Part shown: in pieces, positions 22,952 through 34,099 of the stretch
Layout of the letters: every line of letters begins with the position of its first letter
How positions within the stretch are numbered: position 1 is the stretch's first letter
Source: Silene conica
Taxonomy: Eukaryota > Streptophyta > Magnoliopsida > Caryophyllales > Caryophyllaceae
DNA: 64,000 bases
Assembly: GCA_029255685.2 (NCBI GenBank)
Contig: CM055312.2
Span: 17,942,649-18,006,648, forward strand
Reading direction: 5' to 3'
Made by a program: the position numbers and the translations under genes
The notes under the pieces: generated by a model
Told to the model about the DNA's origin: nothing
What the model saw: the letters and a program-made list of their open reading frames with translations, nothing else
The model's database searches: none

Positions 22952-24274
22952 CTATAACATCCCCTTTTCCTGCAAGTATTCAATACATTCTCTTACTAAT
23001 GCTTTAGAAACTGTTAAATTTCTTGGTAACATTCCAATTGCTTCAAGATGCCCCTTGCCCATATGTGGAATTGAGAAATTATTATGACCCTTTACCTTCA
23101 TAATCTCCACCATAACACTTTAAAAACACTTTATAATGTTAAGAATATGTTACTTAATTTTGATGGAGTGTATTCAACAAAAGCTTGCATAGCTGAATTC
23201 ACTAATTCATCTATTGTGTTGGCCCTTTGTGATGCTTGAATTGACTGTAGTGCCCTAAAATGCCCGAGGTCGTTTGTGTTCAAATCAGGTGAATTAGGGG
23301 GCTGGAAAACTAGTTGAATGTTGAACCCTTCTGTGTTTGCAATTGCCCTAAACTGAGGATCATCATTGTTTATATGCAGTCTTGCATTGTCTTGCTGAAT
23401 GACAATATTCTTACTTAGAAATTCTGGCCATTTACTGTTTATTGCGGGTATTACTTGCTCAAGAATACATGTTCTTGTTACGTCCTTGGTAATTGAGTTA
23501 ATAGACTTTGTTTCCAATGTACCCCTTGCTCTATTTCTGCTTGACCTGCAGCCGGTTGTTGTTTGGTGAATGGGAACATAGGGATGTTTCCCATCAAACA
23601 GTAATTCGCCTTCAGGTGAGTACACTGGCCTACTCACCGCACACATGAACATCACCTTCGTGATGAACCTCTTAGTCTGACAACTTCTGTATGGGAGTTC
23701 TTCTCCGCTCACTATGTAAAACTTATGGTTGCCGTAGGTGATGAAAAACCACTTTTCATCGATATGAATTACATTACTTATCTCGCTGAATTTTATTTCA
23801 CAAATTGGTAAGTCATACAAGTCTAAAGCTAACTGTTCAACATATTCTATTACTAAAGTTTGTAGGGCATGTTTTAGCCTATGTATCTTGTTGGAGTCAC
23901 GTAGTTGGGGGTGTAAGGAACTTGAATGAGGTCTCATAAGACCTTCTTTAACCCATGAATGAACTAGCCCAAGTGAGACCATACACTAGTATCTCTAAGT
24001 GAAAAATCTAGACTTTTGATGAAATCTACATTCGGTACAATCTTAGTTTTGTTTTTATTTCCAATTCGTTTACTGTGAACATCAAAATTTTCACCTACTA
24101 TAAACTTTCTCTCTTTGCAAGTTTCCAGATGTCACCAACAGTCCTCTTACTAACGCCCCATTTTGCAGCTGCTTCGCTCATTATTCCACAACAAACTTTG
24201 CCTTTTTCTGATCGTTGGAGTAGATAAACGCCAACTTCGTGCCTCCCTTCTTCCGACAAGCACTTCGCACCCAT
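22952..24274 (-). pseudogene. Second mariner transposase (DD39D), broken
   Basis: The frame starts at 24274 with MGAKCLSEEGRHEVGVY and the first helix-turn-helix (AAAKWGVSKRTVGDIWK). It shifts frame near 24115 into the second helix-turn-helix region (FIKSLDFSLRDTSVWSHLG), and shifts again into the long frame 23982-23131. That frame holds HIDEKWF, QQDNARLH (Pro to Leu against most relatives) and SPDLNTNDLG, again with 39 residues between the second and third Asp. A further shift gives the C-terminus (FSIPHMGKGHLEAIG … YLQEKGML) ending at 22952. At least three frame breaks. A TATA-like CTATATAAA lies at 24395-24387 on the same strand. It differs a lot from the first mariner, so it is a different family. 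Clear terminal repeats were not found; CTTCCTCCGTTC read backwards from 24707 is a candidate right end next to TA. Confidence 0.85.
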
Positions 24275-24944
24275 TTTCCAGATTCACTGGATTTGTACAA
24301 TTGTAATTTTATTGTTTTCTTATTGTAATAGGGTTTCTGTTTGTGTAATGTAAGGCTTTCTTATTGTAATAGGGTTTCTGTTTATGTTTATATAGAGGTG
24401 TGTACCTGCCAATTGCATCTATTTTTGTGCAATTTGGTGGGAATAGAAAATGTAATTTGGTTGGAGATTTAAAAGTTTGTAATTTTTAAGTAGGATTCCA
24501 GAATTTGAAGGGAGGTATTAACCCTTAATCACTTGTTAATAAAGCAAAACAACTGTCAACAAGTACACAAATTATTTACTTTTTACATTTTAATAAAGGG
24601 AAACAGCCTGTCAAGTGGGGTTTCTTGTTGTACTTTCAATCAACTTTTATTTCTTCTTAAAACATGTGTAGAAATCGTAAGTGTAGTGTCGATACGAACG
24701 GAGGAAGTATATCAGGTCCTTAAAGTGTAGTTTACTCTTATTAGTACGCATCGTAGTTGAAAAGGATGTTGCGATTTACTTTTCCTCAAAGGAATAAATA
24801 CCTACAACCTACGGTTTACAACACAACATAGTCTAGCAAACCACATGGAGGGTATTTTAGTGTAAAGCTGTAAACGAACACGGCTCATCAATTCGACAGT
24901 CGACATTATAATACTTAGCTTCTTTGTATTCGGAATACAAAATG
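24275..24944. other. 5' side of the second mariner and flank
   Basis: It contains a TATA-like box, a short tandem duplication (TTCTTATTGTAATAGGGTTT at about 24318 and 24359) and a possible mariner end near 24696-24707. No gene. Confidence 0.4.
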
Positions 24945-25121
24945 TCTCTCTTGTGACGGGTATATCCGTCACAAGTTTATGACGGGCCAAATACACCCAC
25001 TTATTTAGATAACACAAAAATAAAAGTGCATCGAGAATCACAAATGGTATTCTCTATTTTCTCAAATCAATTTTACTTGACCGTCACAAGTTTGCGACAG
25101 ATATTACCGTCACAAATGAGA
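24945..25121. mobile_element. Small MITE with TTGTGACGG inverted ends (copy 1)
   Basis: About 177 bp. The left end reads TCTCTCTTGTGACGGGTATA; the right end, reversed, reads TTCTCATTTGTGACGGTAAT. Inner TGTGACGG motifs also repeat. A second copy lies at 60554-60731. The target duplication is unclear, so I do not assign a superfamily. Confidence 0.65.
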
Positions 25122-25393
25122 ATTTGTGTTCGGAGTAACAAAAATTCAATAATGCAAAGTGTTGGTAGCAGGCGATTATTAAAATGAATATTGATAACCT
25201 TATCTGGTCTTTAGGTCCTTGTATACTTTGTGCCAACTTGTGTAACGTCTCTATTTGAGCAATACAGAATTACATCATTTTAACCCGATGTTCTTAGTAT
25301 GGGGAAATGCAATGCCTGAAATTTGAATGTTCTATTAAGTGTCGTCAGATCAACTTTGGCAAAAAAAATACCCTTTATATAAACCGTGTAGTC

Positions 25394-27720
25394 ATAATTG
25401 GTCGAGGATTCAGAAACACGCGAAGAGAGAGAAAGCAAGAAAAACCCGCAAATTAAAAAAACAAACCCTAGAATTGAAATCCCTCGCCGGTGACTGTTCA
25501 GGTCGCCTTTTTTGGGTCGTCGGCGAGGATCCATCAATTTATAATCTCGCTTTCTTGCTTCACATCGAGTTTTTTCGTCTTCTCTTCACAGCGTCTTTTT
25601 CATTCAGCTCTGTTGTCCTTCTTTTGTTATCTGTTTGCTTTTTCTCGTCATAGGTAGACCATCCTTGGTCTGATTGTGCGTCGTCTCTCCGTCCCGTTGC
25701 TGTTCTGATCGTCGGAGACGGGTCCGGTATTGGTGGGTGTCGTTGGTGGTCTGTTAGTGCTTCGTCGCACCGCCTTTTGCTGTTCTGTTCGTTGGTTTCA
25801 GGTTTGGTGTTGGCCGGTAGTGTTAATAGCTGATGTGTTGAAGGTGTATGTGTAGTTGTTGAAGGTGTTTGTTGTAGTTGGTTGGGTATTAGTGTTCCTA
25901 TTTTGGTTTTTAGATTTTCTTGTGTTGTTTGGGTGGTTGTTGTTGTTAGTTTTGGTTCGGGGGTATGGATTTTCCTTCCGTATATCATAAGTTTTTGGAT
26001 AACTTCGCCTGTGCTCATGTTAGTGATGGGTGTATGGATAATGACGGGGAAAGGATGATAGCTCACTTTACGAATATTAAGGGGTCGTTTACGCTGGTCT
26101 TGTGTGAGGTAAGAGCGCTTAAGGACAAAGGAAACAGTCTTTTTCGACAAAATCGCTTTGATAAGGCTGCTTCGTGTTACGATGAGGCTTGTAAACTTTT
26201 TGGTCTAAGCTTGGCCAGTGTTGGAAATGAGGATACTCACTCTTTGTCTGACTTTGTTGTCTCCCTTAATTCTAATCTGGCGGCTTGTGCCTTGAAACTT
26301 GAGGAATTCAGGGCTGTTGTGGACCTGTGTGCCATGATTTTAGAATCTTTTCTGCGAAATGTTAAAGATTTTTTTCGTAGAGCAATTGCATATATGAAAT
26401 TGAAAAAATTCTTAGTAGCAAAAATAGACCTAGTGGAAGCTTTGGGGGTTGAACCTAGAAATAAGGATGTCATAAGAGAATTAGAGGTAGTTAAAGGTCA
26501 CCTCGAGCTCCTCATTAAGGCTAAGGGTAAAAGAGTGCTAGAGGTCGCTTCGTCTGATGAAATGGAAGTGAACGGTAAGAAACAAGTGCATTATTCCGAA
26601 ACGGTGCAGGCTTCTGAAAGTAGTATAACAGATTGTGAGAGAGTGGTCATGGAGGTGACGGAAATCCAGGAAGAGGTGAGTGTTAAAGGAAATGTGAGTG
26701 CATATTTGGAGTTGGCGGAAGTTGTGAATTGTGGGAAGATTAACCAGAATCTTGGTTTGGAGAAGAATGATCCAAATAAGGCTTTTTTTGAGTTTTCATA
26801 AAAAAAGAGGAGGACATTCAAAACTAAGGATTTCTGGACATGATTATCAAAAACTCATTCAAGATCATAAAGTGATGTATTATCACAAAAATGATCTGTC
26901 AACTTTAACGGTCCGGATTAGTCATTCTGAGCCCACGAAGGAGGAAAAAAGTATAAGTGAATTCGGTAAGAGGGAGAAGAAGAAGAAAAGGAGACTCTCT
27001 AAACCCCGAAAACGTAAGATGAGGGGGCAAAAGAAAGAGGTGTCTCATTCAGAAATAAATACCATGGCAAGGAAGACCTCCATTTATGATACATGCTTGA
27101 TCCCCTCCTCTTCTAGAGATAATCTCTCCTCTCTTACAACCCATGACCCTCAAGAGTGCCTTTCAGCTGCTGAGCCTCTAGTTTTGGAAAATCATTCATC
27201 CTCTATCTCTACTTGCCCTCTGGCCTTTTCTGACATCAATGCTAATCGACCCTTTTGTTTTTCGGCTAGCCCTAAGAAGAGCAAGAATTCTTTAGTTCGT
27301 AATCTGCTACGTGTCCCCCCTACCTATATCCCTCGCAAATTCCCAACTGCTCGCCATGTGAAGGCGAAGATGAGAACTCCCTCCTTCCGAAAAAATCAGA
27401 GCCAAAGGGATGAATTTTTGAGACACAATTTATCTACTTTTCCTACAAGTAGATCTCCTTCCAGAAAGTTTCTACGTCCCCGTGGCGTAAGTGTGTCTTG
27501 TTGCAGGTACTCCACAGAAGCTCAGCTGATAAAGAAGAGAAAAAAAGTTTTCGCTCAGTTGGAGAGTTCAAATCGTCCACCCAAGAGACTTATCATCTGT
27601 AACAGTCTCGTCATAAGTTTATTTTCTTTTTCAAATAATGTAATGAAATGTATAACCCGGAGGGTCGGGTAGGTTGTATGTAAACCTTTCTTTCGTGTTC
27701 CAAAAAACAAAACAAAAAAA
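25394..27720 (+). mobile_element. Retroposed gene copy with 14-bp target duplication and A-rich tail
   Basis: TAAACCGTGTAGTC occurs at 25380-25393 and again at 27721-27734. Between them lies 2.3 kb with no introns, a GC-richer leader with the CCCTAGAATTGAAATCCCTCGC of a plant gene start, a coding region, a 3' part, and a tail rich in A (AACAAAACAAAAAAA) touching the right duplication. This is the signature of a messenger RNA copied in by LINE machinery. The same kind of LINE is present at 52.8-60.3 kb in this window. Confidence 0.8.
25965..27672 (+). pseudogene. TPR-repeat protein, retroposed, one frameshift
   Basis: The first frame (25965-26801, 278 aa) has three tetratricopeptide units: residues 51-80 (ALKDKGNSLFRQNRFDKAAS), about 100-127 (SLNSNLAACALKLEEFRAVV) and about 134-165 (FFRRAIAYMKLKKFLVAKID). 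This pattern resembles co-chaperone TPR domains that dock Hsp70/Hsp90 tails, but the clamp residues were not checked. An acidic linker follows. At a T-run near 26780 the frame breaks; the protein-like sequence continues one frame over to 27672, with a Lys/Arg cluster (GKREKKKKRRLSKPRKRK), Ser-rich disorder and a basic C-terminal part. The upstream leader contains several short ATGs. It is probably a processed pseudogene, or the passenger of a repeated retroposon; no parent gene is in the window. Confidence 0.65.
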
Positions 27721-27734
27721 TAAACCGTGTAGTC

Positions 27735-27921
27735 TTAGTATCTGTAACATTAAATTGTTACGACCTCGTATTTTAAGTTACCATTTGAAAAAGTGCGAGT
27801 AAAAGTTATTAGTATGTACAAAAGAACACTTTCTAAATTCATTAAGATACATTGTTACCAAAATATAACACTCTTATTTATTAACGAATCTAACTAGCTA
27901 GATCTTCCCAAATAAATAATA
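27735..27921. other. Short spacer, no gene seen
   Basis: AT-rich sequence between the retroposed gene and the split MITE. Nothing further is supported. Confidence 0.4.
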
Positions 27922-28163
27922 CTTCCTTCATTCAAATCCAAAGTGTATTTATGTTTTATGCACAAATTTTAAGAGTTTATTAAAATATGATTGAAAGTAC
28001 AATGTGAAGTGTGTATGTTGTTTTTTTTATTGTTTGTGGTGGACTAATGGTGGCCATTTGATGACATTTTGGGTAAATAATTGATGTTCATAAGGATACT
28101 TTAGTAATGTTTTTGGTTTTATTAGGAAAGACATAGTTTGAATATGAATGAATTAAAATGAAA
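27922..28163. mobile_element. Left part of a Stowaway-like MITE, split by the large Helitron
   Basis: It starts CTTCCTTCATTCAAATCC after TA (27920-27921). It runs to AATTAAAATGAAA, where the Helitron end begins. The matching right end (reversed CTTCCTCCATTCATATTC, then TA) lies 23.7 kb away at 51895. The last 54 bp here recur at 51812-51865 with two differences. Confidence 0.7.
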
Positions 28164-28428
28164 CTAGTCTAACACCCGCGAAAATTCACGGGGTTGTTAT
28201 TTTTTTCCACAATTTCTTATTTACGATCATTATTTTGGTTTGAAACAATAAAACGGGATTTTGTAATCATTTTCTAATGGACGCAACTCCTTTTTTTTAA
28301 CTTAAAATCTGTATAATAATTTGTAAAATAAAAATTATTATTATCACTACCTATTATCAATTACTTAGTGATTTACATGCATTTGATATTAGACGTTTGA
28401 GTTATACTTTTACACAGTCAATTATGTG

Positions 28429-30891
28429 TAGACCTGGCAAACGGGTCATTCGATTCAGTTTCATTCGGATCGGGTTATTTCGGTTTACCTTTATTTTCGA
28501 TTTCAGTTCGGTTCAATTCAGGTTGGAATCAGTTTTCGCTTTGAATCAGTTGTAAATATTTCGGGTCAGTTCAGGTTCGAGTCAGGTTAATTTGAACAGA
28601 TGAGACTCGGGTCAGGTCAATATCAGAGCAGATGAGCTTCGATTCGGGCCATATTCGGATCGGATGTCGAGGGATTAATATTGGATTATATTTATATATC
28701 AAATATTTCGATTTTTTTTTTGATATAATTTTTTGATTTTTGTCCGATAATATTTCAAATTCTTTTAATAGTAATATAATTTGTTTCCACATTTTTTTTC
28801 TTATCTATTTTTTTATAATTATTGATATATTATATATACAAATAATTTAAATATGAACGGTCAAACATGCAATCGAGAAATAGTAGACATTCTTATATAA
28901 ATACTCCGCAGTATATACATGATAAATTGATCATAAGTATTTCATATCTTACAACATCGACTTATTTTTTATCGTGAGTATTCGTCCTATAAATAATAAA
29001 TGAAACTAAGAAGTATATATATATGTAATAAATGATATCACAAAATTACTGGACTTTGTTTTTTTGATTGAATTTTTTTACAATGGCAATGGAACTTTCT
29101 ATCCAATACAAAATTAGCTTGAACAAAAAGTAAAGCTTATACCAGGAAATAATTATTATCAAATGTTCATTCCTCGTCAATTCGTCTTACTATTCTTACA
29201 TCACCATTTATTGTATAGGAGTATAAGACCGTCTTCACTCTTAAATTACGATGGTTCTTCCATCTGGAGGAGGTTATAACTTATAAGAGCTTTTAAGTTA
29301 AGATGATATTAATTCTTAAACAAGACCATCCGATATGTAAATTTTTTGTGTTATTTGAATTCTATGAGCTCAACTTGAGTTCGGTGAATTTTGAACTTGA
29401 GCTACTCTTGAGTTGATCTTTAATTATCAATTAATTGTACTAACACAATAGCACCTTACTCGAGTACAGCATTATAGACTATAGTCTATAATAACAGTAG
29501 CTAAAACTAATAATCTACAGTTCGACTTCTTAAGCTTTTATTTTAGAATTTCGTAGATGTAAAGCCTATCTTGACCTATTTTATACTTTGTTTTTATAAT
29601 AAAGTATTTTTACAATCTCATCTCGAATTTCAATAGTTCAATTATTCATTTATTCTTATAATTTCGAGGAACTTAAATGATATACAAATACGTAATAAAC
29701 TGTGGACGAGTAGTTCGACAAAAATATCACAAAATGTATTAGAAATTTAGAATTAGAAGCTTTAATTTATCATATTATATATAAATATATAATTATATAA
29801 ATAGACAATATAGTTAGATGAACTTATAAGTTGTTAAGTTATACTGTTGTACACTTATACTCCTTCCGTCTCAAACTTTCAATCGTTTGTTTATATATTT
29901 CATCTTTCTATTTTGGATGCCTTTAGTAGACATTTTGATCATCCACACTCAATTTGGTCAATTTAATAATTAATCCTAAAAGTATCAAGTGGAGAAATAA
30001 GTACATAAAATTAAAAAGTCAAAAACTAAAAACTAAAATGTAAAACAATAGCAAATGGCAAATGACAAATGAATAAATGATAAAAATTAAAAAATCAAAA
30101 ACTCATTACGTCAATACACGTATACAACCTTTGTCGAAAAAAATACACGTATACACGGATACACCATAACACCAAGTCACCATCTACTTTCCTTTTTAAT
30201 AATCGCAATTCGTAAATATGGTATACAGTCCATAACATGTATACACCATATATTTTGTAAAGATAGAAAAGATATCTCACTTCGGTAAGAAGATCTCTAA
30301 TTATCCCTAATTAATTAATGAAATTTCCAGATTTTGCGCTTTAAATCTTTGATTAGTTATTTTGTTCATCTAAATCTCTTTTGTCAGATTCTTTTTTATC
30401 ATTTCGGTTGAAATTGCAGTCGAATATGGTAAAAAAAATTGATTTTGCCTCCAAAAATTGACGAACTAATTATATTTTGCCTCCAAAAATTGTCGATTCT
30501 CGAATTATTTTACCGCCAACCATCATTTTACCCGCCAATATAAAATTATGTATATAAATAATTAATTTTTTTTCTTTTGTTTGACAAACGACAATTACTA
30601 CATTCGCTCGCGTAATTTCGGGTTTCGGTTGAATTTCGGTCATCATTAAGCAGGTTGAAAACGGTTCGGGTGTGTTTCGATTCGGGTCAAACCAGTTCAG
30701 GTTGAAACAGTTCAGGTTTATTCGATCTCGGGTCTATTTCGGATATTACAAATTCAGTTCAATTTCGAATCAGTTCAGGTCGATTCAGGTTTCGGGGTGA
30801 AGTTCAGTTATAACTTTCGGATGTACGGTCAGGTGTCGATTCAGTTATTTTCCATCGGTTTTTCGGGTTCGGTATATTTTTGCCAGGTCTA
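28429..30891. mobile_element. Non-autonomous hAT element, 2.46 kb
   Basis: Inverted ends TAGACCTGGCAAA … TTTGCCAGGTCTA are flanked by an exact 8-bp duplication ATTATGTG (28421-28428 and 30892-30899), the length typical of hAT. Both subterminal zones (about 28436-28660 and 30640-30870) are packed with short TTCGGTTCAG/GGGTCAGG variants, which are likely transposase-binding arrays. The interior is AT-rich without a transposase frame. It sits inside the 3' non-coding part of the large Helitron. Confidence 0.87.
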
Positions 30892-30899
30892 ATTATGTG

Positions 30900-32064
30900 A
30901 ACTAAGACATAATTTTAGTTTCTTATTAAAGCACAATTATGTAAAAAAATAATGATTGGCAAATTTATTTACGTTTTTTCAATTGAGAATATTTGTTAAA
31001 ATTATGTCCAAATACGCATGTAATTTTATCAACCTAAGACGTATAATAAACACGACGTTAAGCACGTGCTTTCTTTAATATTACTCTGAATAAGAAAAAG
31101 AACACATTAACATAGACCAATATTAAAATGTAAAGACGACTTATTCATTTTACATTAATATTTAATTTTTTTTATGAAAATAGACCGTCTCATTTTACAC
31201 CGACATGCCTTGTCCGAAATTGGGAATATGAAATAACATATATTTTCCTTTTTCTTGTTAAATTATAAATATTATTATGAAAAGAGGAGTGGACCTCAAA
31301 AAGATGAGTCATAATCTGACTCAACCGTTTACATAAGCAAAAACCGAACCCAAAGATCCAAACTTAAAAAAACAAAACATGTAAGAATGGCCCATAGACT
31401 TCCGTCTTCCTTATCCATCCACACATTATTTGGACAAATCTTTATCACACTAATTAAGCAAACATCAGATATCCTTATTCATCCACACTAATTAAGCAAG
31501 CATCAAAGTTCAATCATATGCAGGCTACGCGAGGACAATAGCAAAATACTATCATTCACTATCAGAGCTCCCATTAAGGTAAAATTGTTTGTCCTCTCTT
31601 CCTGTCCTCCGTCACAAACTCACAAAACAAAACTCAGTTTTTTTTATGTAAATTTCCAGTTATAGTTTTTAAATTTTTGATTTTGATTACGCTAAATTTT
31701 CGCAGATAAGTACATCTTGGTTGTCGTTGGTATTAGGAGTCACTCCTAACTGAGAAGATATGATAAGTTCTTGCATGCAATAAAATTTGGTTGGTTTTTT
31801 CTTATTTTTTACAATTTCTATTTTGTTAGTTTGATTCGGATTTCATATGAATGATTAATTGTAATGCGGCGAATATTTGAATGTATTGTTTGCCTTCCGA
31901 CAGTTTGTGATCACATACTTAGGCATGCTTAAGGTATTACTAAATGTCATCTAATAAAGCTAGTTATTATATGTGATTCGCAGTAGCCTTAGAACCCTTA
32001 GCTAGTTGTCCAAAAACTAAAGCATTATAGAATAAGATTACATTTCAGAAAATATGACAGTAAA
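30900..32064. other. 3' non-coding region of the Helitron
   Basis: AT-rich sequence between the hAT insertion and the helicase stop. No gene or RNA is seen. A short direct repeat (CACACTAATTAAGCAA) occurs at about 31447 and 31485. Confidence 0.4.
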
Positions 32065-34099
32065 TCACAATTTCTCAAATATTTCTGTGTAAACAACATT
32101 TGATGTTGTATTAGATCTCCCCTTGTCTTCGTCTAAAATAAGGATTTTGAGTCATTTTCTACTCGTAACCCTGGAGATTGCAACATACAGCTGTCCATGT
32201 GTAAAGACTGGTCTAGGAAGATATAGACCAAACTTTGGCCCTGACTCTTGTTAATAGTCATTTCAAAGCACACAGCTAAAGGGAATTGTCTTCTCTCAAA
32301 CTTGACGGGGGACTCTATTAGTGTCTGAAGGTGTCAAGGTGATACGACGAATATAAAATCTTGCACCATTATTGCTTCCAGATATAATAGTTGCCCAGAT
32401 AACGCGATCACCTAGATGAGTTAAATCCAAGCGGGTGTCATTGCACAATCCATTTGCTTGGTCAATGTTTCTAAGAAGCATGACTATAGCTCTAACTTTT
32501 AGTTTTAAGATGTGATTGGGTAAACCCGAACATCTAATAGTGTTAAGGAATTCGGTGGAGTAGAGTTCACGAATCCCACTATTGGTCTCTTCTTTACTTA
32601 TTTCATCCGAGCTTAGGTAGACTCTTTCTTCTCAGGAATTTGATCCAATACGTACTCATTTACCGACTCCACGACATCATGAGTAGGTGCCAGTACGGCC
32701 CTTTCTTTGAAGTATTGAGGGTCACCTAAGTGATCCTTTAATGACGGATACGTGCACTCTACAATTGTAGCTATTGGATTAGTTCCAGGATGAATGATGT
32801 GATTGGGTAAACCCGAACATCTAATAGTGTTAAGGAATTCGGTGGAGTAGAGTTCACGAATCCCACTATTGGTCTCTTCTTTACTTATTTCATCCGAGCT
32901 TAGGTAGACTATTTCTTTATCAGGAATTTGATCCAATACGTACTCATTTACCGACTCCACGACATCATGAGTAGGTGCCAGTACGGCCCTTTCTTTGAAG
33001 TATTGAGGGTCACCTAAGTGATCCTTTAATGACGGATACGTGCACTCTACAATTGTAGCTATTGGATTAGTTCCAGGATGAATGAGGATATCTTCTGGTA
33101 ATTCTACGTTAGCCACACCATCATTTGGTCCACGTGTTAAGCCATCTCCGACTTCTAGTATCCACTCTGAAAATTGTCGAATTTCATCCACATTTGATTG
33201 TGAGCTTCCTAGTTGAAGTCGCATATTTTTCGTGAGCTTTAAAACCTAAAAAAGTTCATAAAGGCATAACTTTATGTATGTGCTCAGCATAATATTAAAT
33301 GAATTATAAAGCACAATAGTAAAGTCTACCTTGCAATGTCTCCATAGATGCGACGAACTAATAGCAGCGCCCACTAAATCTTGTCTGCTCCCTTTTGGTA
33401 TAACTGGCAATACCTGTCGAAAGTCACCGCCAAACACAGCAACTTTCCCTCCAAATGGTTTCTCGGGGTCTCCTTCTGATCAAAATCGCATGATATCTCT
33501 CAAACTTCTATCAAGAGCCTCGAAACAGTAGCGATTAACCATGGGTGCTTCATCACATATGATTAGCTTTGTCCTCAATAATAACTCTGTCAACTCAGTT
33601 CCTGGTTTTATCCCAGGGCAGGTGGAGTTTCATCAACATTTATCGGTATGCTGATTCGTGAGTGAGCTGTCTTTCCTCCTGGAAGAAGGATGGCTGCAAT
33701 AACACTTGAAGCAACGAGTAGAACAATCTCACCTTTACTCCTTATTGTAGCGCATAAGGTTTTCCAAATGTAGGTTTTACCTGTCCCTTCATAACCATAA
33801 ACAAAAAATACACCACCCTGACCATTTTGAACAACATCCATTATTTTTCTGTACACTGATTTCTGCTCTGCGGTCATGGAGGACGTGAGCATATCGTGTT
33901 CTTCCCGCAAAGCATCCTTGTCATAATATAATTCATCTGATATGAACCTATTCGCACTCATAACATTTAGGTCAGTGTCTGGAAATGGCATGTTGTCAAA
34001 TTTACGAAATGAACTCCCATTTCTTTGCAGCCATGCTTCAATCTCGGATAAAGCATAATTTTGCAATTGTTCATCAGTGCGTTGGAGATCTATGTACAC
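32065..34099 (-). pseudogene. Helitron helicase domain (PIF1-like), broken
   Basis: The SF1B helicase half of RepHel. Order on the - strand: MTAEQKSVYRKIM, Walker A GYEGTGKT (near 33790), ASSVIAA, Walker B DEAPM (near 33550), [53 protein letters not shown], motif AMTINKSQGQSL, GQLYVAISRVT, and a stop at 32065. It is split over several frames by shifts, and a 288-bp tandem duplication repeats the segment from HPGTNPIATIVECTY to GLPNH, which an active helicase would not have. Some frame changes coincide with possible introns (for example after WRHCKV near 33330), so the number of true breaks is uncertain. Confidence 0.85.
32511..33085 (-). repeat. 288-bp tandem duplication inside the helicase
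   Basis: Units 32511-32797 and 32798-33085 are almost identical. The left one is a base shorter near 32628 (TTTCTTCTCAGG versus TTTCTTTATCAGG). The unit is in frame (96 codons), so the copied protein segment repeats without a stop until the shorter unit shifts frame. Confidence 0.88.

Noticed and set aside
25560-26150. 196-aa frame on the - strand
   Set aside because: It overlaps the leader and first codons of the TPR retrocopy in antisense, is low in complexity (Thr/Pro/Gln) and has no domain. Taken as a shadow.
29859-30140. Possible nested Stowaway inside the hAT element (TACTCCTTCCGTCTC)
   Set aside because: Only one end is recognisable; without the other the call is not safe.
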